Positions 1-10,100 of a stretch of DNA of 64,000 nucleotides are shown here, in pieces; the stretch's first letter is position 1, and the number at the start of each line of letters is the position of its first letter. The notes under the pieces are model-generated. The model made no database searches. It was not told the origin of the DNA and worked only from the letters and a program-made list of their open reading frames with translations. The DNA comes from Thecamonas trahens ATCC 50062 (lineage: Eukaryota; Apusozoa; Apusomonadida; Apusomonadidae). The translations under genes were made by a program, and so were the position numbers. The stretch lies in assembly GCF_000142905.1 (NCBI RefSeq), contig NW_013657670.1:20065-84064 (forward strand). The letters are read 5' to 3'.

Positions 1-3000
1 GTTTTTGCCGCTGCGCCCGACCAGGAGCTCTCGCGGCTGGAGTTTGTGGCTACACTTGAGGTGGCGCTCAACGCGTCGCCGCACTCGGGCGTCAACACCC
101 TCGCCTCGGAGCAGCTGCACGACGCGGTCGTTGCCGAGCTATGCGAAGTCTTCAATCGCATCGATATTGGGTCGCGTGGCGTGGTCTCCTCGACCGAGTT
201 CCTCGACTACGTTCTGCACTCGGGCGAGTCGCACCAGGTCATCGAGAGCCTCGGCATCACTGCGTACGCCACCACGCCCGAGTTGGTCATGCCGGAGCAC
301 GACGAGCAAATCACCCGCATCCGAGGCTTCTCGGCACTCAACCACCTTGTGACCTGCCACAAGAACGGGCTGGCGTCGGTGTGGAACCCGGCCAACGGCA
401 CGCTTGTCCGCCGGCTCCGCGGTCACGAATCGTCTGTCCTCGACGTCGATCTCGTCCCGCCGTCCGACGACGTTCAAGTCCACCGGCTCGTCACCTCGTC
501 CGTCGACCGGACCATCATCATGTGGGACGCGACGTCGTACTCAAAGCTCTCGCAGTGGCGAACCGACACGCCGCAGACCGCGCTCGCCTGGGCTGAGCCC
601 ATCCGCAAGCTCTTCTCTGGCGGCACCGACGGCCTCGTCAAGGCCTTTGACCTCAAGACCGCTGTCGACGAGATGGAGGTCTATCCCAAAGCCCACACCA
701 ATTGGATCACCGACCTTGCGTACATTGCGCCCATCGCCTCGCTTGTCTCGGCCTCGCTCGACGGCACCGTTGTGGTCTGGGACGTCGAGCGCGCACGCAA
801 GCGCGTTGTCTTCACCGGCCACTCCAAGGCTGTCCACGCCGTGGCCTTTGCCGAAAAGTCCAAGCTCGTTGTCTCGGGTGGCGTCGACCGCGACCTTTTG
901 GTGTGGAACCCGTTCATGGACTCGGTCCTTCAGCGAATGTCTGGCCACGACAAGCCGATCCTCTCCATTATCGCCATCCCTCACTCGCACGAGGTCATTT
1001 CCGCCGACATGGCCGGCAAGATCAGGGTCTGGGACATCCGCCGTTTCCAATGCCTGCAGACGCTTGGCGGCCGCGGCTCGCCGCACTTTGTCCGCCCTTT
1101 TGAGTGTCTCACCTACTCGCCCAAGACGGCGTCCATCATCACCGTCGGCCGCCGGTGGCTCATCTACCCCTCGCTTGGCGAGTCGGTCGACGACTCGGCC
1201 GCCAAGTTTCCTATTTCCACCCTCATCTACAACTCGGCCTTTGACAACATCCTTGTCGTTGCCGGCACCGAGGTCACCATCTGGGACGTGGCCACCGCGC
1301 GAGCCATTGCCACCTACTCGCATTTTTCCTCCTGCGAGATTGTCCTGCTGCGGCTCTCCCGCAACCAGCGCCAGGTCATTGTGGCCAATGCTCTCGGCGT
1401 CATATCGGTCTTCAACTACTCGACCGGTGCGCTTGTCCTCTCGTTCCAGGCCTTTGCCTGTGAGCTCCTCTCCTCCGAAATCTACTTTGGCGCCGGCAAG
1501 CCGGTCGAGTCCAAATACGACCCCATCACTCCGCCCGACTCCCTGCCCGAGACCGCCGTCCTCTCGTCGGCCTTTGCGCTCGACAACGTCTGCGACCTGT
1601 ACCATGTCGGCCAGGACGCACTACTCCTCACCACCACCCAGGGTTACATCCTCGTTTACGACATTTCCACACCCGGCGCTGAGCGGGTCATGTACACCCT
1701 GCACTCGTCAAACGAGTCGCAGCAGCACGATGTCTCGGCCTCGGCCTACTGCCCGCACGTCCGCATGTTTGCTTGCGGCGGCTCGGGCCTTGCCTTTCAC
1801 ATCTGGAAGATGGACACGTACTCGTCGTACCACACCAAGCGCATCGAGCGCGACATTACGGCCGCCTGCTTTGCCCACAACATGGACGCGTTCATCACCG
1901 CCGACACTGGCGCCCGCATCATCGTCTACTCGCTCGGCTCCTTCAACGCGCTCTCCACCATGCAGCTCGGCGCTGAGCTCAACATCAACAGCCTCACCTA
2001 CTCGGCGGCGGCCAAGGTCCTCGTCTCCACCCACCAGGAAGCTGTCGACGGCCCGCTCCACGCCATGTCGTGGTCGCTCATCGAAATCGCCCGTGAGCTG
2101 TGGTACGCCGTTGAGGCCGCTGAGGATGTGCGGGCACGGCGCGCCGCCCGCGCCGCATCGCGAGCCTCCCGCGCCCTTCCGGAGCTTCCGGGTGACTCGG
2201 CAGGGGGACCGCCGCCGCCGGCCACAACCACGCCGGCATACGCGGCGCTGGTGGCTGCCGACGAGTCCGATGCTCACGCCGACCTCGCACCGGTAGTTCT
2301 CTCGCAGGCGCAGGCGTACCTCCGCGGCCTCGACGATGAGGTGGCGCGGGTGACCGGTGTGCCCAACGAGGCTGACGACGAGGCCGAGTCGGCGGCCGAG
2401 GCGCGCGCCCGCCACGAGGCTGCCGTCCGGGCGCGGGTTCAGCGGCTCGCGCGCGGGCGCGGCTTTGGCACCGGCTCGCGAGTTGAGGGCGGCTCGTCGG
2501 CCTCCCAGTCGTCGGCGAGCAAGCTCAACCGGGCCCGCTGCCTTCGGGTCACCGACGCCCTGCCGCTGCACGAGCTCCACGGCCGCAGCACACCCGACGA
2601 CTACCGGAGGGTGGTCGACGAGCGGAGACGGCGGAAGCGCGCCAGCGCCATTCGCTTTCCGCGGCACGTCTCGGGCGATCGCAACCAAGTGCTCACCAAC
2701 CTCAACGCCTTTACCATGCACGTCTGGCCAGGCTCGAACGAATACGTGACGGCGGTGGCAGTGTCGGAGCCAGTCCCGGCGCTGCTATTTGGCACCCAAA
2801 GCGGGCGGGTCAAAGCCTACTCTCCTTACGGCGAATACTACGGCGAGCTGCTGCTCAAGGTCGCCGACCCGGTGTGGGACTTTCCGCTCGACAAGCGCGA
2901 GCTCCTGCCGAAGCTTGACGAGGATGCCCACGAGGCGGTGCTGGTGGAAAAGGTGGCCGAGCTGACGTCGCCAAGTCGACGGCTCGCATCGCCGCTGCGG

Positions 3001-4107
3001 GCGGTCTCGGCCCCGCCACCGCGACTTGGAGCCGGCGAGTCTGACGACGAAGGGCAGAGCGATGGCGACAGGGGAAGCGCGGACGGGAGCGATGCGACCG
3101 GCTTTGTCACGCCCGCACAGCGCGGCGGGAGCCAGCCTCCGGGAGGCGGCGCCACCCTCGATGCCCAGTATGCGAGCCACAAGTCGATGCTTGACGGCGA
3201 CGACGACGACGCCATGGCGGTGGTCATGGCGCTACAGCGACCGTCGAACCGCGGGCGGCGCAAAGTCGAGTACATGAAGGAGAAGGAGCGGTACATGGGC
3301 GCGCTCTCGCCGTTCTACAACGAGCTCAAGCGCTCGAGCTACCAGCCGCAGGTTGTCCGCCCGTTCTTCCTCCCCAAGTCGTCGACCAACGTTCGCCAGG
3401 ACGCCATGATCCGCGGGCGCGAGTCGATGCGCTCGACCAACTTTTGGCGCATGCGTCGCGAGGCCGAGGCCAAGCAGCACGTCATCGAGGCAAACCCGCT
3501 GTGGAAGGAGTACATGATGGCCAAGAAGCGGCGGGCGAGCTCACGCAACCAAGTCTACGTCCCCACCTTTGACGGCCGCGCCAAACGGCTCGAGGCCGAC
3601 GCCGACAAGCCGTGGCGGACAAGCAAGGCGCAGCCGACCGAGTCGGACTTTGGCCAGGAGAAGCGGACCGAGCTCCGCAAGCTCGCCGCAGCTGATCGGA
3701 AGCGGGCACAGGCCGAGGCCGAGGCCGCCATCCGTAGCGAGGAGGCGGGACGGAAGCGGGCGGCGGTGGCCAAGGCCGCCAAGGCCGCCAAGGCTGCACA
3801 AGCGCTGCGCAAAGCGTCGGGCTCCGCCGGTCGCCTTGCCCGCCCTCTCGACGCCGAGAGCCGCTCGCAGCTCACCCGTCAGAACACGCTCAAACGTCTG
3901 CAGCGGACACTCGGCGGCAGCCTCTCGTCGCTTAACAAGCGCGAGTCACCCGGCATGTCATCGCGCCGGCTGCAGCTCAGCGGCAGTGGCGGCGGGCAGC
4001 ACTCGGTGAGGGGCAAGCGGCGTGAGCAGCGAAGCCAGAGCCAAAAGGCGTCGCGGCGCATGTCGCGCCGCGGCGCGCAGTTTGCGGCTCTCAAGAACAC
4101 GCCGTAG
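1..4107 (+). CDS. EF-hand/WD40 repeat protein (WDR49/WDR64-like), 5' end outside window
   Basis: The frame is open from base 1, so the true start lies upstream; the GTG at 46 is only the first start-like codon. About 1,368 residues are visible. Residues ~46-72 resemble an EF-hand (ELCEVFNRIDIG...FLDYV). A long series of WD40 blades follows, with repeated GH...WD spacing (for example GHSKAVHAVAFA...LLVWN and GHDKPILSI...IRVWDI), over roughly residues 110-700. A low-complexity Ala/Arg/Glu linker, a further WD-like stretch near residue 910 and a very basic tail (Lys/Arg/Ser-rich, last ~250 residues) complete it. An EF-hand followed by WD repeats is the layout of the WDR49/WDR64 group, often associated with cilia. 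Function here is inferred from architecture only; the protein is probably a scaffold. Ends with TAG, 43 bp before the convergent phosphoesterase gene. Confidence 0.85.
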   Translation, partial: VFAAAPDQELSRLEFVATLEVALNASPHSGVNTLASEQLHDAVVAELCEVFNRIDIGSRGVVSSTEFLDYVLHSGESHQVIESLGITAYATTPELVMPEHDEQITRIRGFSALNHLVTCHKNGLASVWNPANGTLVRRLRGHESSVLDVDLVPPSDDVQVHRLVTSSVDRTIIMWDATSYSKLSQWRTDTPQTALAWAEPIRKLFSGGTDGLVKAFDLKTAVDEMEVYPKAHTNWITDLAYIAPIASLVSASLDGTVVVWDVERARKRVVFTGHSKAVHAVAFAEKSKLVVSGGVDRDLLVWNPFMDSVLQRMSGHDKPILSIIAIPHSHEVISADMAGKIRVWDIRRFQCLQTLGGRGSPHFVRPFECLTYSPKTASIITVGRRWLIYPSLGESVDDSAAKFPISTLIYNSAFDNILVVAGTEVTIWDVATARAIATYSHFSSCEIVLLRLSRNQRQVIVANALGVISVFNYSTGALVLSFQAFACELLSSEIYFGAGKPVESKYDPITPPDSLPETAVLSSAFALDNVCDLYHVGQDALLLTTTQGYILVYDISTPGAERVMYTLHSSNESQQHDVSASAYCPHVRMFACGGSGLAFHIWKMDTYSSYHTKRIERDITAACFAHNMDAFITADTGARIIVYSLGSFNALSTMQLGAELNINSLTYSAAAKVLVSTHQEAVDGPLHAMSWSLIEIARELWYAVEAAEDVRARRAARAASRASRALPELPGDSAGGPPPPATTTPAYAALVAADESDAHADLAPVVLSQAQAYLRGLDDEVARVTGVPNEADDEAESAAEARARHEAAVRARVQRLARGRGFGTGSRVEGGSSASQSSASKLNRARCLRVTDALPLHELHGRSTPDDYRRVVDERRRRKRASAIRFPRHVSGDRNQVLTNLNAFTMHVWPGSNEYVTAVAVSEPVPALLFGTQSGRVKAYSPYGEYYGELLLKVADPVWDFPLDKRELLPKLDEDAHEAVLVEKVAELTSPSRRLASPLRAVSAPPPRLGAGESDDEGQSDGDRGSADGSDATGFVTPAQRGGSQPPGGGATLDAQYASHKSMLDGDDDDAMAVVMALQRPSNRGRRKVEYMKEKERYMGALSPFYNELKRSSYQPQVVRPFFLPKSSTNVRQDAMIRGRESMRSTNFWRMRREAEAKQHVIEANPLWKEYMMAKKRRASSRNQVYVPTFDGRAKRLEADADKPWRTSKAQPTESDFGQEKRTELRKLAAADRKRAQAEAEAAIRSEEAGRKRAAVAKAAKAAKAAQALRKASGSAGRLARPLDAESRSQLTRQNTLKRLQRTLGGSLSSLNKRESPGMSSRRLQLSGSGGGQHSVRGKRREQRSQSQKASRRMSRRGAQFAALKNTP

Positions 4108-4150
4108 CGCGTCATCCTCCCGCTTCAACCAAGCGCGAGCTGTGTATGAT

Positions 4151-4720
4151 TTACTTGTCGCCGCTACCACCGGCCAGCTCGTAGGCGGCAACCATGGACC
4201 ACTCGGAATGGACGCCGGCAGTGTCCCACAGCTCGAGGCGCGAGACGGTGAACGACTCGCCATCGTGCTTGGGCCCGATGGCCGCAGCCATGCGCTCGCG
4301 GCTCTCAAGATCGATGTCTGCGTAAACAAGCGAGAGGTGCGGCATGTAGCCGGCGTACTTGTCGACGTCGGCGACGGCAAGAGCCGTCTTGGCCGTCTCA
4401 AAGGCCGCAAGGACGTCGGCGGTGGGATCGATGCGGAGAAAGACGCAGCGGAACATCGAGTCTGGCAGAACATCGACTCCGGTGACCACCATCTCATACG
4501 GTCCAACAGCAGCTGCAATGGCCTCGCATCCACGGCGGGCATCAGCTTCGGTCACACTCTCCGGCAGTCCGCCGAGCAGAGTAACGTGCGGCGGGAACGG
4601 CGGTGTGTTGACTTCGGCCGACGCTTCCACGATGGTTGCTGCAAAGCTCGCGGCAACCGGCTCGGGCGGGACGAGCCACAGCGAGTATCCGCTGAATGCT
4701 TGACCCGTGGGGCTGGACAT
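4151..4720 (-). CDS. 2H phosphoesterase / cyclic phosphodiesterase-like protein
   Basis: A 189-residue protein if the start is the ATG at 4720 (MSSPTGQAFSGYSLWLVP). Two H-x-T/S motifs typical of the 2H phosphoesterase superfamily are visible: PPHVTLLGG near residue 43 and MPHLSLVYAD near residue 135. The length and the 'YSLWLVP' opening match the plant/yeast CPDase type, which opens ADP-ribose 1'',2''-cyclic phosphate formed during tRNA splicing. That substrate is family knowledge and is not shown here. The reading frame stays open upstream through a 36-bp tandem array as far as an ATG at 5674, which would add a ~318-residue repetitive extension. I prefer 4720 because it gives a family-length protein and is preceded directly by a (CT)n/(CA)n 5' leader. 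Confidence 0.8.
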   Translation of the reverse strand: MSSPTGQAFSGYSLWLVPPEPVAASFAATIVEASAEVNTPPFPPHVTLLGGLPESVTEADARRGCEAIAAAVGPYEMVVTGVDVLPDSMFRCVFLRIDPTADVLAAFETAKTALAVADVDKYAGYMPHLSLVYADIDLESRERMAAAIGPKHDGESFTVSRLELWDTAGVHSEWSMVAAYELAGGSGDK

Positions 4721-4754
4721 GGAGAGAGAGAGAGAGAGAGAGTGTGTGTGTGAG
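4721..4754. repeat. (GA)n/(GT)n microsatellite before phosphoesterase ATG
   Basis: A run of GA dinucleotides followed by GT dinucleotides abuts the ATG of the minus-strand phosphoesterase. On the coding strand it reads as a pyrimidine-rich CA/CT leader. Confidence 0.8.
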
Positions 4755-4870
4755 AGAGGTGCGGCTCTGGCCTCTGCACGCACCTGATTCTGGCTGGCGA
4801 CGACTGGGGTTGTGGCTGATGGCTGTTGGCGACAGGCAGGTGTGGGGAACGATTGCTGGCGACGACTGCT

Positions 4871-5590
4871 GGCGATGACCAACGAGACCTGATGACGATG
4901 ATTGCTGGCGATGACCAACGAGACCTGATGACGATGATTGCTGGCGATGACCGACGAGACCTGATGACGATGATTGCTGGCGATGACCAACGAGACCTGA
5001 TGACGATGATTGCTGGCGATGACCGACGAGACCTGATGACGATGATTGCTGGCGATGACCGACGAGACCTGATGACGATGATTGCTGGCGATGACCGACG
5101 AGACCTGATGACGATGATTGCTGGCGATGACCGACGAGACCTGATGACGATGATTGCTGGCGATGACCGACGAGACCTGATGACGATGATTGCTGGCGAT
5201 GACCGACGAGACCTGATGACGATGATTGCTGGCGATGACCGACGAGACCTGATGACGATGATTGCTGGCGATGACCGACGAGACCTGATGACGATGATTG
5301 CTGGCGATGACCAACGAGACCTGATGACGATGATTGCTGGCGATGACCGACGAGACCTGATGACGATGATTGCTGGCGATGACCGACGAGACCTGATGAC
5401 GATGATTGCTGGCGATGACCAACGAGACCTGATGACGATGATTGCTGGCGATGACCGACGAGACCTGATGACAATGATTGCTGGCGATGACCGACGAGAC
5501 CTGATGACGATGATTGCTGGCGATGACCGACGAGACCTGATGACGATGATTGTTGGCGATGACCGACGAGACCTGATGACGATGATTGCT
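4871..5590. repeat. 36-bp minisatellite, 20 copies
   Basis: Twenty head-to-tail copies of a 36-bp unit (core gatgattgctggcgatgacc) lie between the divergent phosphoesterase and P4-ATPase-relic genes. A partial degenerate copy flanks each end. Copies differ mainly at one A/G site (accAacgag or accGacgag), with rare single changes near 5472 and 5551. Because 36 is a multiple of three and the unit lacks stops in several frames, it creates long spurious-looking ORFs on both strands. One plus-strand ORF reads GDDRRDLMTMIA repeatedly. There are no spacers, so it is not a CRISPR. Confidence 0.97.
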
Positions 5591-5755
5591 GGCGATGACC
5601 ATACCCGACGACTGCAGCCGATGGCCACAATCACTGTCCACAGCCGGTGACCATGACCGCAGGCCGATGACCACAGGCCCGACTCCCCTCCCTCCTCCTC
5701 CCTCCCTCCCTCCCCCCCCCTACCACCACCACACACACTGCACTCCAAACGGACC

Positions 5756-7114
5756 ATGGCCACAGGCTACCTCTCTACATCATCTGCATCTTTGTCGGTG
5801 ACAGCAGAGTCGGTCGAGTCCACCAGCTCAGTCCGCGGGCGTCGGCAGCGGCGGCGCAAGTCGAGTCGGACAGAGGCGGATGACGGCGACGGATGGATGG
5901 AGGTGCGCAAGGCGGAGGAGATGGAAGGAATGGAGAACGTCTCGCATGTCATCATCGACAAGACAGGAACGCTGACGTCGGCTCGGAACGAGGACGAGCC
6001 GCTGCGATCGGCAAGGAGGGCGGCGAGTGCCCTTCGATCCGGCGCCTGTGGCAGCTGCCCGTCGGTGGTGGTGTGCGAGACGGGCGATGGTTGGGCAAGC
6101 ACCATGGACGCAGGGCATGCTCTGGGCTTGTGGGATGGCCATGATCCGAGCTGGATTCGTTGGACCTCGGACGATCTGCTGGATGCCGACGCTGCCGACC
6201 ACGCCGTCGCTGAGGCGACCCACTGTCGCGCCGAGGCCGACGGGCGCATGCTGCTTGCCCTCGACGCCTCAATCTTTGACGTCCTAGCTCTCCGCGCCGC
6301 TCGCAAGTCACGAAGGAGGTTTGTTCGGCTACTGAAGCCAGACGCCTCTCTCGGCTCGCCCATCGTCGTCTGCTTCAACATGCTTCCGCGCCACAAGGAG
6401 CACCTCGTCGCCCTCATCAAGCGGTTTGACCCGGACGCCTTTGTTGCTGCCTTTGTCGCCGACCCCACCTACGGCGCGACTCTGGCCGAAGCCGCAGACC
6501 TCGCCGTCGCCGTCGATCCGCATCTCACCCAGCCAAAGATCCCGCGCCCGCCCGGGTTCGACGACACCCTCGGTGTCTCGGCGGCGGTCGTCATTCCGTC
6601 TCTTGCCGGCCTCCCGCGGTGCTCAACTACGATCCGAGACAATGGGACACAGGCTCGTCGGCTGACTCGACTCTCTCCACCTCCACCTCTTCTTACTCGC
6701 TTGCTCGCCGCAGCGGCTGCTGCTGCGGCTGAGCGCGCTACTGCTGGCCAAAAATCTCTGTTGTCGATGGCACGTGTACCGGCTTGGGCGGGAGCGCGCC
6801 AGGAGTGGTCGTTGGTCGCGACAGCGCTGCGCCGGCAAACCCGATTGGCGGCGGCGGCTTGGGCGGAAGGGTTGTGGTGTGGACAAATAGCCGCGGCGTG
6901 GCGGCCGCCACCGGCACATCCCCCGCTGCCAGCAGCTCCTCGGCGTCGGCCACGCCGACCGAGGTCGCGTCGGACTCGGCGCCGGCGCCAAAGTCGTACG
7001 CGGCAATGTCGGCATCTAGAGCTGCGTTCACTCCGTACGCGGCCTCGGGCGGTTTGTGCGCGTCATCGTCATCGTCGCTTCCGGAGCAGACCGCGATCAC
7101 AATGCCAAGAATGA
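5756..7114 (+). CDS. Degenerate P4-type ATPase P-domain protein (flippase relic)
   Basis: The ATG at 5756 opens a ~300-residue recognisable region. It has the phosphorylation-site motif DKTGTLTS at residues ~67-74, preceded by an EEMEGMENV stretch like the P4-ATPase 'EELGQVEYIFS' region. Next comes TGDGWASTMDAGHALGL, which aligns with the P4 TGDKxETA motif, then VVCFNMLPRHKEHLVALIK, matching the P4 'VICCRVSPLQKA' block. Where P-type ATPases have GDGxND the sequence reads VADPTYGATLAEAADLAVAV, so the Mg-binding aspartates are not conserved. No membrane segments are visible and the N domain is missing. It is probably a non-catalytic remnant or a recycled soluble domain. The last ~125 codons (low complexity) overlap the convergent gene that ends at 6738, so the true 3' end may be near 6660, or an intron may be present. 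Confidence 0.55.
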   Translation: MATGYLSTSSASLSVTAESVESTSSVRGRRQRRRKSSRTEADDGDGWMEVRKAEEMEGMENVSHVIIDKTGTLTSARNEDEPLRSARRAASALRSGACGSCPSVVVCETGDGWASTMDAGHALGLWDGHDPSWIRWTSDDLLDADAADHAVAEATHCRAEADGRMLLALDASIFDVLALRAARKSRRRFVRLLKPDASLGSPIVVCFNMLPRHKEHLVALIKRFDPDAFVAAFVADPTYGATLAEAADLAVAVDPHLTQPKIPRPPGFDDTLGVSAAVVIPSLAGLPRCSTTIRDNGTQARRLTRLSPPPPLLTRLLAAAAAAAAERATAGQKSLLSMARVPAWAGARQEWSLVATALRRQTRLAAAAWAEGLWCGQIAAAWRPPPAHPPLPAAPRRRPRRPRSRRTRRRRQSRTRQCRHLELRSLRTRPRAVCARHRHRRFRSRPRSQCQE

Positions 7115-10100
7115 TGCATGCGAGGCAGATACCGGCCACTGCCGCCACCACCGCAATGAGCGTCATGTCGATGCCTCCGCCGCTCGGCGGCGATGCATTC
7201 GCCGCCACTCGGCCCGAAACCGGCGCCACCAGCACCGTCGCACTCACGCCGCCGCGCACAGCCACAGCGCCGAGGGCGTCCGTCAGCCGCGCCACAAACC
7301 GGATCTCGCGCACGCTATCGTCCGCTGCCGCGTACCCGGCCAGCACCTCCAGCGACACGCTGCCAGGCGCGCTGCCCACCGCCGCAGAGCTGTTGAGCGT
7401 CGTGCTACTGGCCACGTCTTCGACACTGACATCAAACGCAAGGCTTCCGGTCCCGCCGATCGCATCAACAACGCTCACCACAACACTCTCGCCCACGGTA
7501 CGAACGCCCGACCCGGCAACCTCGACTCTGGCGCTTGGCTGCGGATTGATCCGCACCGCCGCCAGCGTCGCCTGCCCCTGCGAACCGAGTGCGTCGCGTA
7601 CTGTCACCGCTACGTCGACTTGGCCATCAGTCTCGGTCCCGGCCACCCACGCGCTTGACCGCCAGGCCGCACCTCGCTCTGCATCGCCGGTGACCAGCAC
7701 CGCGCCGTCCACCGCCACGCTCGCGGCCAGCTCGCCAGTCCCGCCGTCGACGTCTGCCACCGCTCTTAGCTGCAGGCCAGCAGTCACTGCGCCGCCAACA
7801 ATGTCGACGCCGGCCACAGTCTCGAGCCGCAGGCCCGTGATGCTCACCGGTGGCGCGATCGCCGCGCCAGGCGTCACAAACGAGAGCGATTGCGCGCCGT
7901 GCGCATCCGTGACGCTCAGCGCAAGCGCAACGAGCGACGCGCGGTTGTACAGTGGCGGCGTCGCCGCAAAGTCGTAGCTGAAAATGAAGCTCTGCGGCGC
8001 GAGCTCAACCGCGGCCGCCGAGGCAACCAACACAGTGCCTGGCGCGCTGGCGTCGACAACGTCGACCACCGCGCTCATCAGCGGCGCAATGCCGTGAATG
8101 ACGCTGGCCGAGAACGTAATCGTCACGCCAGCCGTGGTGTTGGCCAAGCTCGGCACCACAACGTCCACCAGCGGGCGCGGCACGATTGTGACGACACTTG
8201 AGGCGTTGACCAGCGGTGCGGTCCAGCCCGATGCGTCGACCACTGCACTGTGGAGCGTGTAGTCACCAACAGTGCTTGGAACGGGAACGAGGACGGTGGT
8301 TTCGGCAGCAGTAATCGGCACAATCGTGACAAGTCCGCGCTCCCCGTCCAGTCTCTCCAACCAGACACTGGCGTGGTATGGCGGCTGGCCGCCCGACGCA
8401 CTTGCGATGGTGACCGAGAGCGGATCAGCACCGACCGACGTTATGTTGGCACGACCCGCCGACATACTTCCGGCAATTAGTGCCGGGTAGAGCGTGAGCG
8501 GGAGGAGGAGTGGGTGCCCAAGCCCACCGAGCGCGTCACGGGCGGTGATGCTGATGTTGGCAAAGGTGACAGATGCAACCGGGAGCGGGCCGACGGCGAC
8601 AACGCCATCAGGCGAAAGGACCAGGCCCGGAAACGAGAACAGGACCACGCCGGATGGAAAGCTGATAATTGCTACATCGTACGTGAACTCGCTTGGAACT
8701 CCGTGGCCTCCCGACACGCTGCCAACCGTCAGATTGAGTAGCGCGCCCGAAGTCAGCGACTGGCTCGTCATGGACATGCCCGTTGTGTCTATCGTCGGGC
8801 GGAGCGCCAGCGAGAGGACCGACGACATGTTGGCGGGAATGTCGAGGACGGCGCCAACGCTGTCGACAACACGGACGTAAAAGACAACGTTGGAGCCGAG
8901 TGCGATGACGTCGGCATCGCTAAACGTCACAGCCAGACCGGTAGCCGGCAGCGAGGCGATGGTCGAGTACAAAGTGGTGACGTTGCCTGCGCGCGGCTCG
9001 CTGGCCTGGGCATGAGCAACAATTGTGAGCGCAAACGGCGGCGTGCCGCCACTAAACGCAACGGTGAGTGGCGCGGGAGTGCCTGCGGTGGTGCGTGTCG
9101 TGGTCCAGGTCGCCACAACCGGGTCGGGCGTAGCGGGCCCGCCGCCAGGACTGAGCGGGCGGTTGACAACCAGATTCGTGGCTAGCGCAAACATGGGCAC
9201 GCCCAGCGCATCGGCGCCGGTCACCGACACATTGTACACCTCCGGCACGGAAAGGGTAACGTCGGCAAGGAAGATCCAGTCAGCGGCAGCGGCAATGGAG
9301 TGGTGCGAGGTCCACACTGCCTCGCCTGATGGAAGTGCGATGACAAGGGTGGCGTTGATCGGGAGCACGCCGCCTGCTGTGAGGTAGGTGGAGACCACCG
9401 TGGAGACGTTTGCAGTGGTGGTGGCCGGGGTGAGTGCGGAGAACGCCGCCGGCGGAACGAGTTGCCACGCAGGCGAGACGACTGGCGCAGCTTCGGCTCC
9501 GCGGCCGTCCGTGATCGTGACCCGGAAGGCCCAGCTGGAGTAGGGAGCCCAGTGTGACGAGGGGACGACTGCGTTGTGGACAAGATCAAGCGGCGCAGGC
9601 GTCGGGCCGGCGATGGTGTACGAGGCGGTTGCAACTGTTGAGCCGTTTGAGAGCGAAACAAGCTCGATGGCGAGGTTGGCCGATGGGGTGTCGAAGACCA
9701 GCTGCGAGACGACCAGGCTTGCATTGGCCGAGTAGGTCAGGAGCGGGCCGGACGCTAGCGACAAGTTGAACGATGGAGCCGGAAAGAGCTCGAGCCGGGC
9801 CGGAGCCTCGACGACGACCGAGCCGCGCTCGGTGTTGGTGATGACGACGTAGATCCTGAGGAGGGTGGGGATGGCAGCCGGATGAAGGTCTCCAGCTTCG
9901 AACGGCTCTGTGTAGAACGGGGAGATATACAACGGGTTGGTTTTGGTCGGCCCGCGGGTGCCAAGGAAGTTGGTCACTGCGTACGGCGGCGATGACTTGC
10001 GGATCTCAAAGTCGCCCGGATCAAAGGTGCCGCCGCCGGTAAAGCTCACGGAGGCGCCGATCTTCTGGCCGACAAACGCAGTAGCCGGCGCGACAGAGAT

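Noticed and set aside
404-2296. 630-aa Pro/Ser/Arg ORF opposite frame of the WD40 gene
   Set aside because: Shadow frame from GC-rich codon bias; composition is random and the WD40 frame is clearly real.
4826-5650. 274-aa plus-strand ORF of GDDRRDLMTMIA repeats
   Set aside because: Arises only because a 36-bp tandem unit lacks stops; both strands are open, and there is no unique domain.
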